Origin: Pararge aegeria
Lineage: Eukaryota; Arthropoda; Insecta; Lepidoptera; Nymphalidae
Assembly (NCBI RefSeq): GCF_905163445.1
Contig: NC_053197.1
Span: 2,232,001-2,296,000 of the forward strand
Direction: 5' to 3'
Length of the DNA: 64,000 nt
Shown piece by piece: positions 49,854 to 60,109 of this stretch (position 1 is its first letter; every line of letters begins with the position of its first letter). A program made the translations under genes and the position numbers. Under the pieces are notes generated by a model that ran no database searches, was not told the origin of the DNA, and saw only the letters and a program-made list of their open reading frames with translations.

Positions 49854-49983
49854 TACAGGCCCCTAGGGCCATCTGCTTGATCCATTAATTAAAACTATTA
49901 AGAAGAGTTTTAATTTTTTTTTAATAATGTGAAATTTGTTAATAGTTTGAACTCTTATATAGGGTCTATTCCTTCCTGGACAA

Positions 49984-50001
49984 TATATATATATATATAT
50001 A
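49984..50001. repeat. (TA)n microsatellite
   Basis: Nine TA units at the 3' end of a minus-strand LINE-R copy. Confidence 0.85.
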
Positions 50002-50002
50002 G

Positions 50003-50240
50003 ACAAGTGCTTGCCTGCAATCACACCTGATGGTAAGTGATGATGCAGCCTAAGATGGAGCGCGCTTTCCTAGAAGATGCCTATTCACTCTTGATTTGAT
50101 GGTACCCAGATTAAAGGTATCGGGGAAGACGGAACTTGGGAGGGCAATCCAGGCTTTTGCGGTGCGGATCAGAAAAAAATAAGCAAAACGCTTCGTACGC
50201 GTTGATGGTATTTCAATAACTGTTAATTCTCCTAATGTCA
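50003..50240 (-). mobile_element. LINE-R 3' end
   Basis: Minus frame reads RTKRFAYFFLIRTAKAWIAL, PSSVFPDTFNLGTIKSRVNR, HLLGKRAPS, then the complement of TGCAATCACACCTGATGGTA. The C-terminus is better preserved than in the 5823 copy. Tail replaced by (TA)n. Confidence 0.85.
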
Positions 50241-50454
50241 CGTCATTAAACGGTCGTCATTATTCCCATAGCAACACTTGCCTAACGGAACCCCAATAAA
50301 AAGTAAGGCAGGTTAAGAGCGGGTAAAAAGCTGGCAAGTAGGGGTACACGGAGAAAAATAGTAAAAGGAGGCCAACACGTACAAAGGGCTGTAGTGAATT
50401 ATGCCTTGTTACAAAAGAAAAAGTGTCTGTCACGGCTAAACGTTCTATGTGGTA

Positions 50455-50580
50455 TAAAAGAAACTTTATTGCAACACAATAGGAAAAACACAAAAAAATC
50501 AGTAATGTACATAGTGCTAGGGTGAAAAAACGGCCCTATGCCTAAAAGTGATCTTTTACAGACAACCTGAGCGGGCGAAG
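50455..50580 (-). mobile_element. LINE 3' end (family Y), copy 2
   Basis: AAACTTTATTGCAACACAAT, GTACATAGTGCTAGGGTGAA, CGGCCCTATGCCTAAAAGTG. Complement ends in an AATAAAGTTTC-like polyadenylation region. Confidence 0.6.
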
Positions 50581-50889
50581 CCGATAAAAAGGTGATCTAT
50601 AAAAACCGACTTACAAAATACGAGTATACCTTTGTATCATCTCATTTAAAATCGTAGACAGTACTCGGAGGTTAAATGCAAATAACCACCGCCTGGGAAA
50701 CGAAACAACCGCTATATTTTCAGAAAAGATATGTAAACTCAAAAAAACAAACAAAGTATATTATTTATTTTTCTAACTTGGCTTCGAGGGGATGAGGCAA
50801 AAGTAACCTGTGGACACCCAGTTTAATGCTTTTAAAAAATAACATCGATCACTTTAAGTCGTAAGATACAAATGTTATAAATACAGATA

Positions 50890-51050
50890 CACTTTCGGTG
50901 TCGGATCGTAACGTGCGTGTCCCTCTACATTGCGCAAGATATGTTTGGTTTGAAGTTATACTTCAAATGTGTATTGAAGAAATTATAAATTACAACGTAC
51001 TCTACTACTTTTGGCGGAGCACAGCAAATTTAATTTCATGAGAAGTAGGT
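50890..51050 (+). mobile_element. Foldback element F, diverged copy
   Basis: TTTCGGTGTCGGATCGTAAC, GTGCGTGTCCCTCTACATTG, GTATTGAAGAAATTATAAAT, TACTTTTGGCGGAGCACAGC follow the F order with many changes. Confidence 0.55.
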
Positions 51051-51294
51051 TTAAATAGAAGTAAACAAATGTGTAAAAAAGGGAAGAGAGCGAAAAACTT
51101 TTTCGCTTGATTATTTTTGTTAATAAAGTACCTACTGAAAATATAGAAGGTATAAGAGGTAACAGTTAGTTTTTAGGTGTTATTTTTGTTGGTGGGTGAC
51201 TGGGAAATTCTTTATAGCACGAGGGTGGAAAAGGCTAATTTTCAAACTCCGGGCTTGTTCCGACAATTTCCTTAAACCCAATACCGGTACCTAG

Positions 51295-51377
51295 CAATAT
51301 GTCAGCCCAGCTAGGAATCGAACCTTAGACCTCATGATCCGTACTCAAACACGATAACCACGTTACCAACGAGGCAG
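51295..51377 (-). mobile_element. tRNA-like SINE head (separate family)
   Basis: The complement reads CTGCCTCGTTGGTAACGTGG, GAGGTCTAAGGTTCGATTCC, TAGCTGGGC. It has A- and B-box-like elements, but the ends do not pair as an acceptor stem, so I reject a tRNA gene. Confidence 0.5.
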
Positions 51378-51635
51378 TTATAGTTAAGATAAGTATACTC
51401 TGTACTCTTTACTTAGTCTGTGGGTGAATAATCGAAATGGTAATAATCAAAACTCTATAAGGGCGCTGAACCATTCGAAATTCAAATTGAATATCTATCT
51501 TTGAGAAAAAGTAAATAAAAAATCACTTCGAGCAAAGACTGCCGTAGTTAGAGGGCTTACACGCACTAATGTTCATAAAATTATGTAATTATTCACGGGA
51601 AATTTACACCATGTACAGTATATATTAATATGTTC

Positions 51636-51825
51636 AGTAGTTAAGACTTCAGCTTCACTTTCGGGAGGCCGATTGCGAATGTATTTCTCACTGTAATGCA
51701 TCTCTTACTTTTCTAAGTTATGTGTGTTTTAAGTAATTAAAATATAACTTGCTTTAACGGTGAAGGAAAACATCGTGGGGAAACCTGCATGCCAGTGAGT
51801 TGTCAATAATGTTCTCAAAGGCGTT
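51636..51825 (+). mobile_element. SINE-B 5' part, diverged
   Basis: TTCAGCTTCACTTTCGGGAG, CTTTTCTAAGTTATGTGTGT, GGTGAAGGAAAACATCGTGG, GAAACCTGCATGCCAGTGAG, AATGTTCTCAAAGGCG. B box altered; 3' half lost. Confidence 0.8.
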
Positions 51826-52079
51826 TATTTTTCATTACAAAGGACTTTATTAGTATGTCTGAAACATCTTTTCTTATTGAAAAATATATACGTGAGGAAG
51901 TCAATTGGAAATTTGTAGACTATGGTACAGAACAGTGTAGGTAGGTTTTGCAGGCAAGTATCTCATATCAAGCATTAATATTGCATGTCACATCTGGACG
52001 AATGATCTTTGGACACGTAAATCAATTTTATGTATGTATGTTTCTTGTAAAACAATTTTATTATTATTATCATTTATTA

Positions 52080-53150
52080 TAAAAAATAGTAAAAAAAACC
52101 GTGTACAAGAAAAAACTGTATCATACTACCTGTACGCCATTTTTCGTACAGCACATACTGACATTAATTATAAACAAGTTTTATTGCGTAGCTTAAAAAG
52201 GTACTATTTTGTATGTAGCTCTCATAATAGCAAGCATTTACACAACGGCTATTTTTTGGAAAACCAGTCATAACCAGTAAATTCCGGATTACTTTAGAAC
52301 TGCGTCATATGTACACCACCTGCAGCGTTTTATAAAGCAAGTTTTATTACCAAGCTTATAAAGGTACTATTTTTAGGTACATCTCTCATATAAATAAATA
52401 TACTACGACAATACACACATCGCGATTTAGCCTCAAAAACCTAAGCATAGTTTGTGTGCAAAAAGTGTGTATATTAAAGTAGTTGTGTAGCCGGTTGTTT
52501 CCACTTAAGTCAGGATTATTCTAGAACTCAGCTATAAGTCGAACACCTTGCATTTTATATTTGAGCTAATACAAATAAATTTCTGTAGGTGTAGCTAGAT
52601 AAAGTCGTAATCCACATTTGAAACACTGCTGCTGCTGTGCCATTGGCGCATATAGCATATACTCGTAGGTTGTGCCACACATAACATGCATTCTGTCAGT
52701 GATGTTGTGATGTGTGGCGCAATGTAAACATTCATTTTTCTTTCCTTTTTATTTCTTTCTTTACTGCACAAATACCGTCGAGTTTTTTGTATCCGGTAAA
52801 TTTGAAATAATATTGCTAGTAAGTTTTTTCGCATTAGTCGTAAACCGGTGTTTCCTAGTAAATAGCGAATAATATAAGATCTTCGCCATATTTCATAGAC
52901 CGTGAATTTAATTTCCTAGCCCACAATGGCACTATTTTGTAGGTACATCTCTCGTAATAGTAGTAATAAAAATTTAAAACACTAGTGCGCAAATACCGTC
53001 GAGTCTGTTGAAAACCGGTTGTATCCAGTAAATTCCGGATCATTCTAGAACTCCGCCATATTTTGTACACCGCGTGCCGGCATCGCGTAGCGGCGAAATT
53101 TAATTCCAAGGCGCCGTGCGCTCAGTTAGAGCTCAAAGCTTACGTTTCAT
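52080..53150. repeat. Degenerate tandem array, unit about 170 bp
   Basis: Recurring landmarks in order: AAATACCGTCGAGT, AAAACCGGTTGTATCCAGTA, AATTCCGGATYATTCTAGAA, CTCCGCCATATTT, GTACACC, AAGGTACTATTTT, AGGTACATCTCTC. Starts near 52080, 52257, 52487, 52766, 52836 and 53006. A SINE-A piece and a 52560-52760 segment interrupt it. Frames across it carry no protein signal. Satellite-like; not matched to a TE family. Confidence 0.7.
52391..52460 (-). mobile_element. SINE-A 3' fragment inside the tandem array
   Basis: AAATAAATATACTACGACAA, TACACACATCGCGATTTAGC, TAAGCATAGTTTGTGTG. Confidence 0.8.
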
Positions 53151-53617
53151 ACCACAGTAGGTAGGTATACCTTTGGCAATTTTAAAAGACAAACTGTCGT
53201 TGTTTAAATGGATAAAACTAAAAATTGCCCGGCATTTTTCATTGAATTCCACTGCAGCGGAATCGCAATCCTTGCAAAGTAAGTTTGGAATTAAAAAGCA
53301 CTAAAGCTGTAGTGTGCAAGTATGTAGAGGATACGTGTAGCCTTTTTTTATACTATACTGATACACTTTACTTACTGTCGTTATGAAATTATACCCTTTT
53401 TTGCGCAGTACGTAACGATGTTACAATTCAACATTATTTTTAGACTTCTTTGCCAGTGTTAGCTTGGGGATGGACTTTTTTTTATTTGTAATAAATATGT
53501 TTTACATTCAAGCAAAGTTTCCTTCTACCAATTCTGGTTACCAAAAGACCGTTTGACAATTCAATCCTTCTACTTCTATACAATGTTGACAATAAAACAG
53601 ACCAATCATCAGACTAG
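53151..53617. other. No gene or repeat recognised
   Basis: AT-rich sequence between the tandem array and LINE-D; no landmarks. Confidence 0.45.
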
Positions 53618-54120
53618 AACACATCATCATCATCATCACCCTTAAACCAATTGAAGTCCACTGCTGGACATAGGTCTTTTGTAGAGAGTTCCAAAATCCA
53701 CGGTCCTGCGCCGCTTGTTTCCAGCGGCTCCCAGCGACACGCTTGATGTCTTCTGTCCACCTCGTTGGGGGCCGACCAACACTGCGTTTACCTGTACGGG
53801 GTTGCCATTCCAACACCTTGGAACCCCAACGTCCATCGGTTCTCCGACGTATGTGCCCCGCCCATTTCTACTTCAGCTTTGCAACTCGCTGAGCTATGTT
53901 GGTAACTCTGGTTCTTCTACAGATCTCCTCATTTTTGATTTGATCACGTAGAGATACTCCCAACATTTCTCTTTCCATCGCCCGCTGAGTGATTCTGAGC
54001 CTTCTTATGAGGCCCATAGTAAGCAAAAGGTTTCGGATCCGTAAGTCATCACTGGCAACACGCACTGTTCGAAGACTTTGGTCTTCAGGCACTGAGGGAT
54101 TTTGGACGAAAAGATGTCTC
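53618..54120 (-). mobile_element. LINE-D 3' portion (RTE-like)
   Basis: Reads DIFSSKIPQCLKTKVFEQCV at the right, then LLTMGLIRRLRITQRAMERE, MLGVSLRDQIKNEEICRRTR, a frameshift near 53860, and LEWQPRTGKRSVGRPPTRWT, EDIKRVAGSRWKQAAQDRGF, QQWTSIGLRV with the stop lost into the (ATG)n tail at 53620-53637. Part of the LPVMTYGSET block is altered by a local rearrangement near 54030. Not active. Confidence 0.85.
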
Positions 54121-54180
54121 AAAGTTCATCTTTGAGATGAGTTAAAACCAACCACCAGAACACAATATTGTAACAATGCA

Positions 54181-54205
54181 AGCCGTGCATAGGCCATGCA
54201 CGGCT
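54181..54205. repeat. 10-bp perfect hairpin
   Basis: AGCCGTGCAT and ATGCACGGCT flank AGGCC. Lies just upstream of the truncated LINE-D, whose edge (54117-54137) is also palindromic (TCTCAAAG / CTTTGAGA). Confidence 0.85.
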
Positions 54206-54705
54206 CCACGGATAAATATATTTTGAGGAAATTTTCCACAGAGATAGTTTGTATCCTACATACAGACAACGGATACGTTTTACCCACGATAAAATAACGA
54301 TTTAAAAAAAAGCTGGGCAAAATCATAAGCAACAACTACATAGTATAATATAAAATTCAGCTTCCTTATGTTAGTGTTAGTTTAACTCGAATAGCATTTA
54401 AATGGATTTACTAGAAATTTTTATGCACCGTTGGATTTCTATACGAAAATGTTTTTATATCATTTAACTATTATACTGAGCTTTAGTGAAACGAGGCCGG
54501 GCTCACTATTTGGATTTTAATATGAGATATTATTTAATATTGTTAGTAAATCGGTCTTCCGGATGCAAGCTATCGCTATGCATAATTTCACCAGGTTCAG
54601 CTGTAAAGCCGTTCAAAGGAAACGTAGACAATTTTTAAAACATCTTGGAAACGTTAACTTAATGCTTTTCTGGGATAAGACTTATTTTATGTCCGCGTCA
54701 AATGG

Positions 54706-54959
54706 AACGGCTCACTACAGAGCACGGGTCGTCTCCACACACGTCACAATGAGAAAGGGTTAAGGCCGTAGTCCACTACGCTGGCCTAGAGCTCTCAGGC
54801 ATGCAGGTTTCCTCACGGTGTTTTCCTTCACCATTGAAGCAAGTGATATTTTAATTACTTAAAACGCACATAACTTAGCAAAGTTAGAGGCGTGCTGGGA
54901 TTCGAACTCGGCCCCCCGAAAGGGAAAACTAGCTCCTGCCCAATGCGCTACACCGCTTC
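54706..54959 (-). mobile_element. SINE-B copy with internal deletion
   Basis: ACGGCTCACTACAGAGCACG, GGGTTAAGGCCGTAGTCCAC, CAGGCATGCAGGTTTCCTCA, GAAGCAAGTGATATTTTAAT, B box GGGATTCGAACTC. The CCAGTGCGGATTGGTGGACT block is deleted. Confidence 0.9.
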
Positions 54960-55002
54960 CAAATCATATAATATGATTTCTGAATTTTGTATTACTTGAC
55001 TA

Positions 55003-55110
55003 GTGGTCGGCGGCATACTTTTTTCGCGTTTATAACGGTTTTTTTACAAATCCCAAAGGAAAAGTTTGTTTTCCTGGGATCAAAAGTATTTTACTGTCCT
55101 TTTAAATTAC
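55003..55110 (+). mobile_element. Possible CTAGTGGTCGGC-type element fragment
   Basis: GACTAGTGGTCGGCGGCATA is similar to the start at 13869; CAAATCCCAAAGG and TGGGATCAAAAGTA follow a common lepidopteran pattern. Confidence 0.35.
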
Positions 55111-55159
55111 TCTTTGCCAAAAATCTAGCTGATTGGTTGTTTAGTTTGGGGGTAAAGAA

Positions 55160-55245
55160 GGGCATCATCAACAGTCTATCACAGTCCACTGGTGGACTAA
55201 AGGCCTCTCTCAACTGGAGGATTTGCCCGTAATCAAGGAAGGGCA
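55160..55245 (-). mobile_element. LINE 3'-terminal fragment
   Basis: CATCATCAACAGTCTATCAC, AGTCCACTGGTGGACTAAAG, GCCTCTCTCAACTGGAGGAT is a familiar lepidopteran RTE-like 3' end in complement (PALINDROME CAGTCCACTGGTGGACT included). Confidence 0.5.
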
Positions 55246-55316
55246 TACAAAGGAAAAAATATAAAGAGTTTGGAATTAATAATTTTGTTGGATTAGTAAG
55301 AATAAATATAATAAAT

Positions 55317-55482
55317 AGGTTCCAGAGCACGCGGTAGATCACCGATGCGAAGGCCGCAATCGAGGATCCTCTCCATGAATGCGCAAGAAAGGCAACCGTT
55401 AGATTAGAGTGGGGACGGATTGTAAAGCGAGCCTCAACACCCAGGTGACCTAGACTGTAACGACTAAGAAGAAGAAGAATAA
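55317..55482 (+). mobile_element. RTE-like C-terminal fragment with (GAA)n tail
   Basis: A plus frame reads TDAKAAIEDPLHECARKATV and RLEWGRIVKRAS, similar to the RTE end at 47875 (alpha-helical block then an RxxWxR motif), followed by ACTAAGAAGAAGAAGAA. Confidence 0.5.
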
Positions 55483-55924
55483 ATATTTGAAGGGCTGCTT
55501 GTACAAAAATGAAAGTAGCATAACCTTATCAAAATAATAAATCAGTACATTTATTAGTTTTTGAAAACTTCGTGTACACTCCTTAACGTAAATTAGACAC
55601 TAAAATATGATCCTAAACACAATAAACTGTCGTTAAACGAAAGCTGGGAATGCGTAAGAAGAAAAAGTTCGCAAACTTTCTCTTACAATATCGTTAAAGT
55701 TATAAGCTTTCTTTACCAACATCAAATCGCGGCATAGAGAGAATGATACCAATTATTTAGTATGTCGCGTTTATAAAAAAGGTCTTTTATTACATTCGTA
55801 ATTGGTAGCAGAAAGAGTCAACTAAGCCTTTGTGATGGGATTGTGTCACTTTGTTATATTTTTATAACATAAAAATGAAACGGTGATAGTCTAATGGTTA
55901 GGAATACCTCCTAAAGAACTAAGA
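55483..55924. other. No gene recognised
   Basis: AT-rich. GGTGATAGTCTAATGGTTAG at 55882 is tRNA-like but has no matching B box. Confidence 0.4.
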
Positions 55925-56098
55925 AACACGTACGAAGTGTTTTGCTTCTTCCTTTCTTATCCGAACCGCACAGGGCTGGAATGATCTCCCATCTTCCGTC
56001 TTCCCCGATACCTATAATCTGGGTACCATCAAGACTGAGTAGGCATCTTCTAGGCAAGCGCGCTCCATCTTAGGCTGCATCATTACTTACTAAGTCAA
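55925..56098 (+). mobile_element. LINE-R 3' fragment
   Basis: Encodes (R)TYEVFCFFLSYPNRTGLE-type text with frameshift, then GTCTTCCCCGATACCTATAA, GGCAAGCGCGCTCCATCTTA, GGCTGCATCATTACTTACTA. The shared SINE-C-like 3' end is partly present. Confidence 0.75.
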
Positions 56099-56514
56099 GC
56101 ATAACGTATAAAACGTTAAAAAAAAAAGGAATGCGAATTCATTCCTCGATCTTTGAGTTTCGGTCCGCATTCGGCACGATGTCACACGGAGCACGGATGT
56201 CTGTCTAATTTACCGAGTTACGACATATAAAATAAAAATGAATCATTTATACGTATACTCGTCATTTAAAGTCAGGGTTTCGCCCGTAACCGCAGAACTG
56301 TTACACTACACGCACTAGCAATTTAAAACCGCAGATAATTTTGTAAAATTCCAATAGGTTACAAATCAAGGCAAAGGCAAAATGAAAGTGGCGGTTTTAT
56401 TTTGAGCCACAGTGTGTTCGCTTTGTATTTTTTATTTCGATTATATGAGCGAGAGTTAAAATCCATTTGGTTAAAGTGCAAGACCTTGATACCGCACCTT
56501 AATAGAAGATTTGT
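56099..56514. other. No gene recognised
   Basis: No landmarks. Frames here are shadows running into element F. Confidence 0.4.
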
Positions 56515-56715
56515 ACGCTCTTCAATACTTATACTCCACACCAAACAGATCTTTAGCAATGTACGCTCTACGCACGTTTCGTTTCGAAACCGGAGCATTC
56601 TCAGGAAATGTCCACTTTACAATGAATAATTGTTAAAAAACGTCCGCAGAGGGTACATTGCCGAAGATCTATTTGGTGTGGAGTATAGGGATTGAAGAAA
56701 TTATAAATTACACTA
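56515..56715. mobile_element. Foldback element F, inner palindrome
   Basis: CTTCAATACTTATACTCCAC..GTACGCTCTACGCACG faces CGTCCGCAGAGGGTACATTG..GTGGAGTATAGGGATTGAAG, arms of about 57 bases. Shows that the F core is itself inverted. Outer arms are absent on the left. Confidence 0.75.
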
Positions 56716-56744
56716 TACAATTATAAATCGTGTGGGGACGAATT

Positions 56745-57552
56745 TTGATTTACCGGGATGGGAGTGGATATTTTCTGAATGTTTTTTGGTTTGGTATTTT
56801 AGGAGGCGTGGCTAGTTACCACCCTATAGACAAAGTAGTGCCGCTAAGCGATTTAGCGTTCTGATATGATTTCGCGTAGAAACCGATTAGGTGTATGGGC
56901 TATATATAACAGCTTATACATGTATGTTCTGCATATATGTATGTTCACAAAAATATATCTAAATTTAAGAGAAAATGTGACTGAAATAATTTGAACATTC
57001 GAAGCAAAAATAAACTTGCAGTGCAATATACTAGACTACATAAAATAAGTAATTCATTTAAAGGAAATTGTATACAATTTTACAATAAATTACCAGTTGA
57101 TATATTGGAGATGTCTCTGAAAAAGTTCAAAGTTTGTATTAAACGTAAGCTTATAGATAGTCCTATTATAGTTTTAAGGACTACGTCAACGATAAAAATC
57201 TGTAATAGTTTTTAAAGGACAATGTGAGATGGTGATAACAAAAAAAAAATTAACGACCGGCTAAGTTTGTTGTGGGCTTCTTCTTAGTCCAGGGCGCGTA
57301 TGGAGCCCTCATAGCTTTAGTTTTAAGTTGACGAACTTATTTATCGCCACTAACACACTCCTTTGCCATATTATACATGTAATGTACGCATCAAAAGTGC
57401 CATCTCTGTGCCTTTTTGAATAAAGAAATATTTGCCTTTGACTTTGACATACTCCCTAACAGGTAAGCCGGAAACCATCTTAGGCTGCATCATGACTTGC
57501 CACCATGTGAGATTACAGTGAAAGTCTAACTTGTAGTGGAATAAAAAAAAAA
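56745..57552 (+). mobile_element. SINE-C copy split by LINE-E2
   Basis: Left part: GGGATGGGAGTGGATATTTT, GGCGTGGCTAGTTACCACCC, GTAGTGCCGCTAAGCGATTT, CGTAGAAACCGATTAGGTGT. Right part from 57447: ACATACTCCCTAACAGGTAA, CCATCTTAGGCTGCATCATG, GTCTAACTTGTAGTGGAATA, poly-A. The two parts join in consensus order; 56906-57446 is the insertion. Confidence 0.85.
56985..57446 (+). mobile_element. LINE-E2 insertion with 74-codon coding remnant
   Basis: The frame from 56991 reads NIRSKNKLAVQYTRLHKISN, SFKGNCIQFYNKLPVDILEM, SLKKFKVCIKRKLIDSP, then GGACAATGTGAGATGGTGAT, GTTGTGGGCTTCTTCTTAGT, GTTTTAAGTTGACGAACTTA and GAATAAAGAAATATTTGCC with a (TTTGAC) tail. This is the longest coding end of E2; it shows the FYNKLP...LKKFK closing motif. 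Confidence 0.85.
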
Positions 57553-57647
57553 TGGTGTTTACAATTACTAATGTCTGTTAAAAGTGTCTCTGCAGGAAAT
57601 TATTTGTATAGGTTTTATATATACCTATTTTTATGTATATCTATATA

Positions 57648-57913
57648 TATAGAAGAGCGCTTAAATGCTTTTTCACCTGATGATGCGTGATGAGGTGGAG
57701 CGCGCTTGCCCAGAAGATGCCTATTCAATCTTGATTTGAAGGTCATAAGGTGATAAGGCGAAAATATAAGCTGGAAAGGCATTCCAGATCTTTGCGGTGC
57801 AAATCAGAAACGAGTATGCGAAGCGCTTTGTACGCGTCCATGGTATATCAACCACGTAGTGATGCAGATCCTAACGGTGCCTCGCGGTTTGATGGTGAAA
57901 AGGTGAGAGTGGA
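57648..57913 (-). mobile_element. LINE-R 3' end
   Basis: The complement encodes RTKRFAYSFLICTAKIWNAF; CACCTGATGATGCGTGATGA and GGAGCGCGCTTGCCCAGAAG are 3' UTR. It meets a LINE-E1 at about 57914. Confidence 0.8.
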
Positions 57914-58200
57914 AAATTCCAAATTCATTTAATTCAAGTAGACTCAGTTTATAAGCCCTTTTAAAACGTCAAGTCAGTCTGTTTGTAGTGATTCTATCAC
58001 CGGTTCGAAAGGCAGATTCCACTGCGAAGAGCCGACAAGAAACTCAGCAGATTGCTTTTTTGAAACAACATTTAACAGTTTACTTTCACGTTCAATCTTT
58101 TAAATTCACTATCTTGTGATGAGAGCTAAGCCTGCTTCCAAGCAGCCTTCTCCATAAGAAATTAATCAATCGTATAGTAACCACGATTTATTAAATGTTT
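57914..58200 (-). mobile_element. LINE-E1 3' end
   Basis: In complement: AAATTCATTTAATTCAAGTA tail, ACGTCAAGTCAGTCTGTTTG, TAGTGATTCTATCACCGGTT, AAGAAACTCAGCAGATTGCT, then the coding side (AAGCCTGCTTCCAAGCAGCC; NRGYYTID). Confidence 0.8.
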
Positions 58201-58547
58201 AAAACACATTGTTTATTTCAATTAATTCAATAAAATAGGAATTAAATCTAACAGCTCGGCAACGACATGCAAGTAACGAACGATTCGTCGTTCTGATTGG
58301 AGCCTTGAATTAACGTCGTTTCTATTTTGGAGGGTATTATACATAGTGTATATAACAAAGTGGTGCGATAGCCCCTCGAGAGTGGCATGCTTGAAGAAAC
58401 ACGCGTTCCCTGTTTAAATGTAGAACGGCTTCGTTTAAGCTCGGATTTGGGAATATAAGCAGGGCGCTATGAGCTTCTATGTTCGTATACGAAACGATTT
58501 TTGAAGACATGTTTAACACAGCATACATACATGATTTTGTCTATGGT

Positions 58548-58640
58548 TTGTTTTTTTTTTAATCCATTACAAGATAGCCCTGGATTGCAACCTGGTGGTA
58601 ATTATGTAATTTAAGATGGTAACGGGCTAATCGGTTTCGG
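58548..58640 (-). mobile_element. SINE-C 3' fragment
   Basis: T-run, AATCCATTACAAGATAGCCC, TGCAACCTGGTGGTAATTAT, AAGATGGTAACGGGCTAATC. Confidence 0.75.
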
Positions 58641-58904
58641 GGATTTTTTTAGACAGATGACACGCCTGATGGTAGTTGGAAAGCCAACACCTTTAAACAG
58701 AAAGACACTTCGCAGGGCATGGAAGGAACACTTCCTGCAATTTACCGCCCTGTGTCCATCAACTGAAGGCGTAGGTGTTAAGCCTCATGATTCTGTAATT
58801 ACGCCGGTACTCACGCCCTTGCAATATTTGGAACCACAATCGGTTTCTAAACGGCGTCGTACCCGAACGCTAATTCGAAGCTAGTCTGAAATTAATAGTT
58901 TTAT

Positions 58905-59190
58905 TTATTGCCGCTGCGGTTTATAAGTGGGAGATGCTGGGATCATTCTCCAGCAGAGGGAATTTTGCATTTACTTCTGAATATTGTCTGGTCTGTTCTA
59001 GTTCTAGGCTTTAGCTGAGGCAAATTACGTTTTCTAACCGGAGTATTGCCGTAGACCCTTAATCGCTGCTTTGTAGAATCCGGGATAATGTTACTGCCAA
59101 CTTGTCTAGCCCCCAAACTGTTTAGCCCGCTACCAATTTAGTCTGCATCATCACTTACCACTACGTGAGATTGCAATAAAGGCCTTTTAG
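58905..59190 (+). mobile_element. SINE-C-like copy, diverged subtype
   Basis: TTGCCGCTGCGGTTTATAAG, GGGAGATGCTGGGATCATTC, GTCTGGTCTGTTCTAGTTCT, CTGTTTAGCCCGCTACCAAT, TTAGTCTGCATCATCACTTA, ACGTGAGATTGCAATAAAGG. Head differs from the main family (GAGATGCTGGG before the B box). Confidence 0.75.
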
Positions 59191-59798
59191 GGGAGTAAAT
59201 TTTTAAGGATTTAAACAATCACAATTTCATGCCTCAAAACAAAGTAGAGACAAGTGATGTCTTCTCTATTAATGTAACTCAATGGCGATAATAGGAAAAT
59301 TAGAGAAAAAGTATAGGTAATCGGATTTAGGACTTAGGCATTGTAAAAAATGGAATTTTGATTGAAGTAATTGAATTTAAAATAAAGTTTTCGAGCTTGA
59401 GGGATTTGCGGCAGACGGTGTTCGGTTACTTTGAAGTTTCTTTTATAAACTTTTTAATTCTTTTGTTGTGAAACACAAGCGGTTAAGACCTAACTTTCGA
59501 TGGATTGTAGGAAAATATTTATGCGGGAATCAGCTGCTTAAAGTGTTTTATCCAATTTATTTAACACTAGATGCGCATCGCGGTGTCACCCGTTAACAAG
59601 TTTGTACATAACTTTATTTATTTGTACCTACAGACGCGGAAAGTATATATTTAATTTTGGGGAAGTTTTTCTGTTTGTATGTTTATATATTTGTTTGTGA
59701 CGAATGTTTGGCTCAACCAATGCACTGATCTAAAATAAATCTAGCATATATATCATATATAAGTGCTAAATTTCTTTTACGACGTCGACTTAATATAT
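59191..59798. other. No gene or repeat recognised
   Basis: AT-rich sequence without landmarks. Confidence 0.45.
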
Positions 59799-60109
59799 TA
59801 TGAAAATTAAGTTTCTTATGCTATACTCCACGAAAATCAGGAGAGCTTGTATGGTGTAATTACAATTTTACAAATTATTCATTGTAAAGTCAACGTCTCC
59901 TGAGGATGCTCCGGTTTCGGAGCGAAGCGTTCGTAGAGGGTACATTGCCGAAGATCTGGTTGGTGTGGAGTATAAGGATTGAAGAAATCATAAATTACAC
60001 CATACAGATTCGCCTGCTTTTCGCGGAGTATAGCAGATTAAGCTTAATTCTCATAATATATCATGGATTTCCGCAAAGTAACGCCTGCTTCTATCCAATA
60101 CTTCGACTT
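59799..60109. mobile_element. Foldback element F, full length plus shared flank
   Basis: Left arm ATTATGAAAATTAAGTTTCT, TACTCCACGAAAATCAGG, TATGGTGTAATTACAA; core GAGGATGCTCCGGTTTCGGA; right arm TAAATTACACCATACAGATT, TTTTCGCGGAGTATAGCAGA, TTAAGCTTAATTCTCATAAT. The following ATCATGGATTTCCGCAAAGT is also present after the 7086 copy, so it may belong to a longer form. Confidence 0.75.

Noticed and set aside
51295..51377. Single-copy tRNA gene on the minus strand
   Set aside because: The B box is good, but the 5' and 3' ends do not pair and the D and anticodon arms are irregular; more likely a SINE head.
53538..53640. Methionine-rich peptide (MMMMM)
   Set aside because: It is the translated (ATG)n tail of LINE-D.
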